The notes under the pieces are model-generated. The model had not been told where the DNA came from. It was given only the letters and a program-made list of their open reading frames with translations, and ran no database searches. The position numbers and the translations under genes were made by a program. Below are positions 16,533 through 22,554 of a stretch of 22,554 nt of DNA, in pieces (the first letter of the stretch is position 1; the number at the start of each line of letters is the position of its first letter). This stretch comes from Lachnospiraceae bacterium UBA3863. GTDB lineage: Bacteria; Bacillota; Clostridia; Lachnospirales; Lachnospiraceae. Location of the stretch: NCBI GenBank assembly GCA_002392385.1, contig DGGX01000057.1, positions 1 through 22,554 on the forward strand, in the 5' to 3' direction.

Positions 16533-18338
16533 ATGAACAAAAACGACAGTATCCTTGCAAGCTGCACCCGGTATCTGGGCGCGGCGATCGTGCTGTTCTG
16601 CGGCTTTCTGACAGGACGGTTCACGGTAGACTATCCTAAACACACGGAGATTGCGGGGACCCTGGACCTGGCGCATCCGCTGGCCACCTTCCGGGAACAC
16701 GTGGAGCCCCTGTGGCATCTGTGCCTGCGCGGCATTCAGGCCGTCCTGCACTGCTCGCCACAGTCCGCCGGCGCCCTGGTCTCCGGCCTGGCCCTGGCGG
16801 TCTCCTACCTGATCGCCTGGCATGCCCTCCGCAGAGCCGTGCGGAGCGCCTCGGCCCTGCAGGTGACGGCCCTCTGCCTGGTCCTCCACCTCTGCGCCGC
16901 CATCTACGTTCCCTGGTTCAATGAGCACCCCTATCTGGGACAGGGCACCCCGAACGTATGGCATAATCCCACCCTGATCATGCTCCGGCCCATCGCCCTC
17001 CTGGCCTTCCTTCTGACTGCCTGGCAGCTCCAGAAGATCAAGGACAGCGGCTATGAGAAGAGCCTGTCCCCCATCGTCGGCATCCTGATCGCCATCCTGC
17101 TGGTCTTCGCCAACCTGGCCAAACCTTCCTACGCCCAGGTCTTCTATCCGGCGATCTTCCTTCTGATGCTGGGCTGGCTGGCCGCCTCCAAGGGCAAAGC
17201 CTGGAAGCACTGCCTGCAGTTCTTCTTCATGTGCCTGCCCTCTGTCATCCTGATGGCCTTCCAGCTGGTCTTCACCTTCCTGCGGGGAGGCGCTGAAGGC
17301 CAGGGCGCCGGACAGGCGGGCGGCATCATGATCGCCCCCCTGCAGGCGGCAAGCATCCACACAGACTCCATCCTGATCTCCACCCTCCTGGCCCTGGCCT
17401 TCCCTCTCTTCATGGCCCTGGTCACCCTGATCCGGCGCCGCTTCCGCCAGAGAGAGATCCTGGCCTGGCTCCTCCTTCTCACCGGCCTTCTGGAGAAGCT
17501 CCTGCTGGCCGAGACCGGCAACCGCATCGGCGACGGAAACTTCGGCTGGGGCTACCTGACTGCCCTCCTGATCGTCTGGTTCGTCAGTATCCGTGATTAC
17601 GCGGATGCCTTCCTCGTCGCGGAGGCCACCGTCAAGCCCGACACCCCCACCATCGCGGTGGAGGCCGCGCCAACCGTCTCAGAAGCCGGCACATCCGCCG
17701 GCGAGGCCGTCGGTACCGCCGCACAGTCCGTATTCGGATCTGTAGCGTCCGCCGTCGGAGCGGGTGAGGGTGCCACCGGTGCCGCCATGAAGCCGGAGAC
17801 CGCGGCTGCGGCAGCGTCTGCGGAAGCAATGCCTGCGGGTACTCTGTTTGAAGATGCCGCGAACCATGAAGACATTCCCGCCGCGACTGTGCCGGTCCTG
17901 GAATTCACCGAAGAGAGCCCGGTGATGCCGGACAGTGCCGCAGAGCCTGCGCCTGAACGGACCTTCCCTGTGCCTTCTGAGGAAGACGTCCATGCCGCGG
18001 AGCCTGTATCAATGACTCATCCTGTTCCTGTATCGATGACAGAGCCTGTTCCTGCATCGATGACGCACCCCGTGCCGGCAGAGGCGCCCATGTTTGCGGA
18101 GGAGCCCGCGCCTGCGGAGACGCCCGAACCGATGGCGGAGACCTCTGTGACAGAAGAGACCGCCGTGCCGGCGGATGCCGCCGAGACCGCGCCCGCCAAG
18201 GGAGGCGTCAAGGACTTCTTCATCCGCACCTTCCGGGGGATCGGTTTCGCTATCTCTTCCGTGATCCTGGCGGCCCACTTCGCGTCCGGCCTCTTCTACC
18301 TGGTCTATTGGCTGCTTCTGAAGGGAAATAAGATCTGA
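16533..18338 (+). CDS. Polytopic membrane protein, GT-C/polymerase-like, with long low-complexity insert
   Basis: The 601-residue protein has roughly eight to ten hydrophobic segments in residues 10-362, a ~190-residue Ala/Pro/Glu/Thr-rich, probably disordered region (363-555), and one last hydrophobic helix (SSVILAAHFASGLFYLVYWLL) near the C-terminus. A GGGGGG-type ribosome binding site precedes the ATG. After the first helix is a likely outer loop with acidic and His residues (DYPKHTE, D33-E39; D45). Another conserved-looking loop reads GTPNVWHNPT, and QETGNR-like ETGNRIGDGNFGWG precedes a late helix. This layout resembles GT-C glycosyltransferases or Wzy-type polymerases that use lipid-linked donors, but I do not recognise a defined family. 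The low-complexity region contains three 8-residue repeats (SMTxPVPx). In context it may use the product flipped by the SMR pair. The catalytic role is inference. Confidence 0.8.
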   Translation: MNKNDSILASCTRYLGAAIVLFCGFLTGRFTVDYPKHTEIAGTLDLAHPLATFREHVEPLWHLCLRGIQAVLHCSPQSAGALVSGLALAVSYLIAWHALRRAVRSASALQVTALCLVLHLCAAIYVPWFNEHPYLGQGTPNVWHNPTLIMLRPIALLAFLLTAWQLQKIKDSGYEKSLSPIVGILIAILLVFANLAKPSYAQVFYPAIFLLMLGWLAASKGKAWKHCLQFFFMCLPSVILMAFQLVFTFLRGGAEGQGAGQAGGIMIAPLQAASIHTDSILISTLLALAFPLFMALVTLIRRRFRQREILAWLLLLTGLLEKLLLAETGNRIGDGNFGWGYLTALLIVWFVSIRDYADAFLVAEATVKPDTPTIAVEAAPTVSEAGTSAGEAVGTAAQSVFGSVASAVGAGEGATGAAMKPETAAAAASAEAMPAGTLFEDAANHEDIPAATVPVLEFTEESPVMPDSAAEPAPERTFPVPSEEDVHAAEPVSMTHPVPVSMTEPVPASMTHPVPAEAPMFAEEPAPAETPEPMAETSVTEETAVPADAAETAPAKGGVKDFFIRTFRGIGFAISSVILAAHFASGLFYLVYWLLLKGNKI

Positions 18339-18351
18339 GGAAGGAAAGACG

Positions 18352-18807
18352 ATGCAACCGGTGATTACAGTACTATCCAACAAGATACTGCAGACAGGCG
18401 CCGCCGCCTGGGCCATCGCCCAGGTCCTGAAGATACTGATCCATGCCGCCGTGCACCGGAAGCTGGTGTGGGAGCGGCTGATCGGCGACGGCGGTATGCC
18501 CAGCAGCCATTCGGCCACGGTCACGAGCGTGGCGGTGACGACCGGGGTCCTTCAGGGATGGGACAGTCCGATATTCGCTGTAGCTGCCATCTTGGCCATC
18601 ATCGTGATGCACGACGCCATGGGCGTGCGCCGGGAGACCGGCAAACAGGCCATCGCCATCAACGATATCATCGATCACATCCTTGCGGATGACGCAGTAG
18701 ACCTGTCACCGGAGAAGGCCCTGAAGGAATTTGTGGGCCACACACCTTTACAGGTGGCGGCCGGAGGCGTCCTGGGCCTGGTCGTGGCAGTGGTTATGAA
18801 TTTGTGA
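18352..18807 (+). CDS. DUF212/YuiD family PAP2-related membrane protein
   Basis: The 151-residue protein matches the size and motifs of the DUF212 family (Bacillus subtilis YuiD), described as divergent PAP2/haloperoxidase-related. Key motifs are GDGGMPSSHSATVTS (residues ~44-58) and MHDAMGVRRETGKQA (~84-98), with several hydrophobic helices between and after. PAP2 enzymes remove phosphate from lipid phosphates; a role in recycling polyprenyl phosphate is possible here but unproven for this family. GGAAGGAAAG precedes the ATG, 13 bp after the previous gene. It is the last gene of the run, and a long hairpin follows 38 bp later. DUF212 genes also occur away from such clusters, so its link to the pathway is uncertain. 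Confidence 0.88.
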   Translation: MQPVITVLSNKILQTGAAAWAIAQVLKILIHAAVHRKLVWERLIGDGGMPSSHSATVTSVAVTTGVLQGWDSPIFAVAAILAIIVMHDAMGVRRETGKQAIAINDIIDHILADDAVDLSPEKALKEFVGHTPLQVAAGGVLGLVVAVVMNL

Positions 18808-18845
18808 GTGAGAAGATTTAGGATATCAAGATTCAAGATTCAAGA

Positions 18846-18906
18846 AAATCCGCCCTTCTGGAGGTCGTGAAGGATGCTCATGACCTCCAGAAGGGCGGAT
18901 TTATTA
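18846..18906 (+). terminator. Perfect 21-bp hairpin, probable terminator of the six-gene run
   Basis: The arms 18846-18866 and 18882-18902 are exactly complementary over 21 bp (AAATCCGCCC...GGGCGGATTT), with a 15-base loop. The stem ends in AAA/TTT and is followed by ATTAATG rather than a pure T-tract. It lies 38 bp past the last stop codon. A short direct repeat AAGATTC (twice) sits just before it. Confidence 0.75.
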
Positions 18907-18920
18907 ATGCTCGTGTCAGT

Positions 18921-19333
18921 CGTTATTTTCGCTGTGAAATAAGCCTGATATCACAGAGAAGATAACGTTTCTCCTGCCAGTCGTTATTTCCGCTGTGAAA
19001 TATGCCTGATATCACAGAGAAGATAACGTTTCTCCTGCCGGTCGTTATCTCCGCTGTGAAATTTGTCTTATTTCACGGTGAGAATAACGTTTCTCCTGCC
19101 GGTCGTTATTTCCGCTGTGAAATTAGCCTGATTTCACAGAGAAGATAACGTTTCTCCTGCCGGTCGTTATTTCCGCTGTGAAATTTGTCTTATTTCACGG
19201 TGAGAATAACGTTTCTCCTGCCGGTCGTTATTTCCGCTGTGAAATTTGCCTTATTTCACGGTGAGAATAACGTTTCTCCTGCCAGTCGTTATCTCCGCTG
19301 TGAAATATGCCTGATATCACGGCAATAATAACG
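18921..19333. repeat. Seven tandem 61-bp palindromic units between converging genes
   Basis: Units start at 18921, 18982, 19043, 19104, 19165, 19226 and 19287, an exact 61-bp period. Each has a ~47-nt imperfect palindrome (outer arms CGTTAT/ATAACG, inner arms CTGTGAAAT/AT(T/A)TCAC) and, except the last, a nearly constant 14-nt linker, TTTCTCCTGCC(A/G)GT. Right arms fall into classes: CACAGAGAAGATAACG in units 1, 2 and 4; CACGGTGAGAATAACG in 3, 5 and 6; a variant in 7. The loop is ~7 nt (TTGTCTT, TAGCCTG and others). The period is not a multiple of three, so it is not coding. It fills 18808-19381 together with the hairpin; the remaining ~48 bp before the ABC gene show only a weak CCCAC/GTGGG pairing. 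Confidence 0.93.
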
Positions 19334-19381
19334 CTCGCCCCCACTGGAGGTGGGAGGTGTCAATAGTTACCGACGCTCGTC

Positions 19382-21154
19382 TCAGAACTCCACCTGCTGC
19401 ATATAGAGTCTGTGGTAGTATCCGCGGAGGGCGAGGAGTTCCTGGTGGGTGCCCTGTTCCACGATGCGGCCGTCCTTGACGACAAGGATGAGGTCGGCGG
19501 AGACGATGGTGGAGAGGCGGTGGGCCACGACGAAGGAGGTGCGGCCGCGGGTCACGACGGAGATGGCGTTCTGGATGGCCTTCTCTGTCAGGGTGTCGAT
19601 GGAGGAGGTGGCCTCGTCGAGGATGAGGAGGCGGGGGTCGGCCAGGAGGGCGCGGGCGAAGGAGAGGAGCTGCTTCTCGCCGGTGGACAGGAGGCTGCCG
19701 CCCTCGCCGACTTCGCTGTCGAGGCCCTGTTCCATGCGGGCGACGATGCCGTCGGCGCTGACCAGCTGCAGGGCCTGCATGATCTCTTCATCGGTGGCTT
19801 CGGGACGGCCGTAGCGGAGGTTGTCCCGGATGGTGCCGGAGAAGAGGTGGGGGGACTGGAGCACGTAGCCCAGGTTCTCGTGAAGCCAGAGCTGGGACCG
19901 TTCGCGGGCGTCGCGGCCGTCGATGAGGAGCTGGCCGGCGGTGGGCTCGTAGAAGCGGCAGACCAGGTTGACGAGGGTGGATTTGCCGGCGCCGGTCTCG
20001 CCCACGATGGCGATATTGGTGCCGTGGGGGATCTTGAGGCTGAAGTGCTCCAGGACGTTCTCCTCGCCGTCCGGGTAGCGGAAGGTCACATCCCGGAATT
20101 CGATGTCGCCGTGCAGGGGCTCCCAGTTCTCCCTTTTAGGGTGGAAGGTGTCACCGTAGCGGGCGATGACCTCGGGGGAATCAGCCACGTCGGACCGCTC
20201 CGCCAGGAGGCCGGTCAGTCTCTCGATGTTGACCTGGATCTGCACGAAGGAAGCATAGTTGGCGATGATCATCTGCAGAGGCTCGATCATGTTGACGGCA
20301 TAGTTGACGAAAACGGACAGGGTACCGATCTGCAGGAGGCCTTCGCGGGTCAGGCTCCCGCCCTGCTGCAGGACCACGGACAGGGCCAGGGCGGACAGGA
20401 GGGTCACGGAGGCGGAGAAAAGGGCGGAGTAGTGCACGGCGTGCACGCTGGTCCGCCGCATGGTCTCCGTGTCAGACTCGAAATCCCGCTGCATTTTCCC
20501 GGCGGCGCCCAGGAGCCGGATGGCGCCGGCCCCGGTGATGCCCTCGTTGAAATCGCCGGTGATGGTGGAGTTGATCTCACGGATCCGGCGGTTGAGGGTG
20601 ACCAGCCTGCGCTCGAAGAAGGAGATCAGGAAGGAGGCGGCCACCATCAGGAGGATGATGGACAGGGCAAGCCTTGCATCGGTCAGGAGCATGACCAGAA
20701 CGGCAAAAAGGATATAGGCGCCGTTCCAGATACAGTCCATCATCCGCCAGGAGACGGCTTCACCGATCTTGCCGGTGTCGCTCATGACACGGGCGTGGAT
20801 GTAGCCGACGCTGTTATTGTTGAAATAGGAGAAGGACAGGGTCTGCAGGTGGTCGAAGGCGGCGCTGCGCAGGTCCCGGTCCACGGACATCTCCACCTTG
20901 CCGGCGTCCAGCATGCTGCGGTAGTTGATCACCACCTGCAGGGCCAGGACCAGGAGGTAGAGCAGGACCAGGCCGATCAGGCCGTCCGTGCGTCCCTCCG
21001 CCACGAAATGATCCAGCGCGTAGCGGGTGAAAAGGGGGTAGACAGCGTCGATCAGACTGCACAGTATGGCCAGGGACACCATGAAAATGATGGTGCCCCG
21101 GTATTTTTTCAGGTAGGGGAAGAGAAGAGGGAGACCGAAGAAACGTGTTTTCAT
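19382..21154 (-). CDS. ABC exporter half-transporter, consensus-site subunit (BmrD/YheH-like)
   Basis: The 590-residue protein has an N-terminal six-helix ABC exporter membrane domain (~1-310) and an ATPase domain with Walker A GETGAGKST (385-393), signature LSTGE (489-493), Walker B LLILDEA with catalytic E514, and switch H545 (VAHRLST). The signature deviates from LSGGQ, as is typical of one half of heterodimeric exporters. The ATG at 21154-21152 overlaps the upstream stop (TGATG), and a ribosome binding site (GGAAAGGGGG, 21162-21171) precedes it; an upstream TTG at 21157 would add only one residue. Pairing with the upstream gene should give an export pump for drugs, peptides or lipids. The type is clear; the substrate is not. 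Confidence 0.93.
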   Translation of the reverse strand: MKTRFFGLPLLFPYLKKYRGTIIFMVSLAILCSLIDAVYPLFTRYALDHFVAEGRTDGLIGLVLLYLLVLALQVVINYRSMLDAGKVEMSVDRDLRSAAFDHLQTLSFSYFNNNSVGYIHARVMSDTGKIGEAVSWRMMDCIWNGAYILFAVLVMLLTDARLALSIILLMVAASFLISFFERRLVTLNRRIREINSTITGDFNEGITGAGAIRLLGAAGKMQRDFESDTETMRRTSVHAVHYSALFSASVTLLSALALSVVLQQGGSLTREGLLQIGTLSVFVNYAVNMIEPLQMIIANYASFVQIQVNIERLTGLLAERSDVADSPEVIARYGDTFHPKRENWEPLHGDIEFRDVTFRYPDGEENVLEHFSLKIPHGTNIAIVGETGAGKSTLVNLVCRFYEPTAGQLLIDGRDARERSQLWLHENLGYVLQSPHLFSGTIRDNLRYGRPEATDEEIMQALQLVSADGIVARMEQGLDSEVGEGGSLLSTGEKQLLSFARALLADPRLLILDEATSSIDTLTEKAIQNAISVVTRGRTSFVVAHRLSTIVSADLILVVKDGRIVEQGTHQELLALRGYYHRLYMQQVEF

Positions 21155-22554
21155 CAATTTTCCCCCTTTCCGAACTGAAGGTCGTAGACCTTCCTGTAGA
21201 GTCCGCCCAGGGCCAGGAGCTCCTCGTGTGTGCCGGATTCGCGGATGCGTCCCGCTTCCATGACGATGATGCGGTCAGCCTGCATGAGGGTGGCGATCCG
21301 GTGGGAGACCAGGATGACGGTGGACTGTCCTGTGTATTCGCTGAGGCGGGACCGGATCCTGGCGTCGGTCTCGGCGTCCACAGCGGAGAGTGAGTCGTCG
21401 AAGATCATGACCGGCGGACGGCGGATCAGCATCTGGGCGATGGCTGTCCGCTGCTTCTGGCCGCCGGACAGGGTCACGCCGCGCTCGCCCACGAAGGTCT
21501 TGTAGCCCTGGGGGAAGCGGGCGATGGTCTCCTCCAGATCCGCCGTGCGGCTGGCGGCGTAGAGCTCCTCTTCGCCGGCGTCCTCCGCGGAGATGCGGAT
21601 GTTGTCCTCCAGGGAACGGGAGAAGAGGAAGGGCTCCTGCTGGACCATGCCGATGTTCTCCCGGAGCCAGGAGGCCCGGATGTCCGCGATGTCAACGCCG
21701 CCGATGGTGATCCGGCCCTCGCCGGGGCCCAGGTCATAGAGCCTCTCCAGAAGGTTGAGGAGGGTGGACTTGCCGCTGCCGGTGGCGCCCAGGATGCCGA
21801 CGGTAGAACCGGCGGGGACCGTGAAGCTGACATCGGACAGGACCTGGGTGCGTACCCCGTCCCGCTCGTAGGAGAAGGACACATGCTCAAAGGCGATGTC
21901 CCTGTCCATGGGCGGCATGACAGCGCCGTCCCTGTCTGTCTCGGGGGAGGCATTCATGATGGCCCGGAGACGGTCGATGGAGATGCCCGCCTTGCTCAGC
22001 TCGGCGATGACGCGGCCCAGGGACCGGACAGGCCAGATCAGCATACCGTTATAGGAGACAAAAGCGATGAACTGCCCGGGGGTCAGCTGGCCCCGGACGC
22101 AGTAGAGGGTGCAGAGGACCATGACCAGCAGGGTCTGCAGGCCGGTCATGACATCGCCGGTGACCCAGTTGAGGGTCAGGATCTTCATCAGATGGATCCA
22201 GTAGCCGGTGTATTTTTCATTCTGGGTGTGGAAACGCTGCCGCTCATAATTCTCCCGGCCGAAGGCCCGTACCACGCGGACGCCGGTGAGGTTCTCCTGG
22301 GCGATGGCGGAGAGACGGCCTTCCTCCGTGTCCGCCTTCTCGAAGGCCGACCCGATCCGGCTGTGGAAGAAGAGCGAATAGCTGACCACCACAGGGATGA
22401 AAAGGGAAGAGAGCAGGGTCATGAAGGGGTGGATCCGCAGCATGAAGGCCACGGCCAGGACGATCAGGACGATCACCCGCACCAGATTGGTCAGCTGCTC
22501 GGAGATGAAGACCTTGATGGACTCCACGTCGGAGGTGCAGCGCTGGATGATGTC
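21154..22554 (-). CDS. ABC exporter half-transporter, degenerate-site subunit (BmrC/YheI-like), N-terminus outside window
   Basis: The reading frame is open to the window edge, starting DIIQRCTSDVESIKVF, a segment normally found well inside the first part of an exporter membrane domain. The true start is therefore upstream and the GTG at 22527 is an internal valine. About 466 residues are visible. The ATPase domain has Walker A GATGSGKST (21763-21789), a canonical LSGGQ (21457-21471), Walker B VMIFDD with aspartate in place of the catalytic glutamate (21394-21396), and a switch histidine (VSHRIAT). This is the degenerate-site pattern of heterodimeric exporters such as BmrC and TM287. Its stop overlaps the partner's ATG by one base. 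Confidence 0.93.
   Translation of the reverse strand, partial: DIIQRCTSDVESIKVFISEQLTNLVRVIVLIVLAVAFMLRIHPFMTLLSSLFIPVVVSYSLFFHSRIGSAFEKADTEEGRLSAIAQENLTGVRVVRAFGRENYERQRFHTQNEKYTGYWIHLMKILTLNWVTGDVMTGLQTLLVMVLCTLYCVRGQLTPGQFIAFVSYNGMLIWPVRSLGRVIAELSKAGISIDRLRAIMNASPETDRDGAVMPPMDRDIAFEHVSFSYERDGVRTQVLSDVSFTVPAGSTVGILGATGSGKSTLLNLLERLYDLGPGEGRITIGGVDIADIRASWLRENIGMVQQEPFLFSRSLEDNIRISAEDAGEEELYAASRTADLEETIARFPQGYKTFVGERGVTLSGGQKQRTAIAQMLIRRPPVMIFDDSLSAVDAETDARIRSRLSEYTGQSTVILVSHRIATLMQADRIIVMEAGRIRESGTHEELLALGGLYRKVYDLQFGKGEN
21162..21171 (-). promoter_or_regulatory. Ribosome binding site at the TGATG junction of the two ABC genes
   Basis: On the minus strand GGAAAGGGGG lies 7 bases before the ATG at 21154, inside the end of the upstream gene. 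Together with the one-base stop/start overlap this indicates translational coupling and near-equal synthesis of the two subunits. Confidence 0.8.

Noticed and set aside
18921..19333. CRISPR array or integron attC sites at the 61-bp repeats
   Set aside because: The linkers are only 14 nt and nearly identical, not unique spacers, and no cas genes are present. The arm ends (CGTTATT, AATAACG) do not fit the attC core GTTRRRY/RYYYAAC, and no gene cassettes or integrase are seen.
19412..21178. Long plus-strand open frame opposite the ABC exporter gene
   Set aside because: It is low-complexity Gly/Asp/Glu/Val-rich antisense sequence; the minus-strand frame has complete ABC motifs.
22525..22527. GTG at 22527 as start of the second ABC gene
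   Set aside because: The frame stays open to the window edge and the preceding residues (DIIQRCTSD) match the interior of ABC exporter membrane domains, so the gene is truncated by the window.

Overview
The window looks like chromosomal DNA from a GC-rich, gut-type Gram-positive clostridium, most likely Lachnospiraceae. The reasons are strong AGGAGG-type ribosome binding sites, exported proteins with choline/cell-wall-binding repeats fused to L,D-transpeptidase domains, a giant secreted protein with BspA-type leucine-rich and Listeria-Bacteroides (Flg_new) repeats, and no outer-membrane proteins. This is inferred from gene content; no rRNA, tRNA, insertion sequence, phage gene or CRISPR array is visible.

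Layout. (1) 1-1336: an AT-rich leader and a class I SAM-dependent methyltransferase-like protein of unknown substrate. (2) 1337-2018: a non-coding stretch filled by about nine ~53-bp tandem units, each built around a small inverted repeat. (3) 2019-7296: two tandem paralogous exported proteins, each with a signal peptide, a Thr/Glu-rich linker, cell-wall-binding repeats and a C-terminal YkuD L,D-transpeptidase. Each is bounded by its own terminator, and the second has a good sigma-A promoter and a ~285-nt leader. (4) 7484-13144: an 1886-residue secreted protein with a transglutaminase-like domain, two CxxC modules, leucine-rich repeats and seven alternating Flg_new repeats. (5) 13181-18807: a tight run of six plus-strand genes encoding an ATP-grasp ligase, a CapK/PaaK-like adenylate-forming enzyme, two small SMR/ArnE-ArnF-like membrane proteins, a polytopic membrane protein with a ~190-residue low-complexity insert, and a DUF212/YuiD PAP2-related protein. 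Only 36 bp and no terminator separate it from the giant gene. (6) 18808-19381: a perfect 21-bp hairpin followed by seven 61-bp tandem palindromic units, lying between converging gene sets. (7) 19382-22554: a minus-strand, translationally coupled pair encoding a heterodimeric ABC exporter of the BmrC/BmrD (YheI/YheH) type; the upstream gene runs off the window.

Working model. Most of the window serves the cell envelope. The two L,D-transpeptidases probably make or edit 3-3 peptidoglycan cross-links while bound to the wall by their repeats. The six-gene run has the parts of a pathway that activates a small acid or amino acid, joins it to an acceptor, moves a lipid-linked intermediate across the membrane and uses it outside. 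That pathway is inference and matches no named system I recognise. The two in-register palindromic repeat arrays are the clearest unexplained DNA structures.
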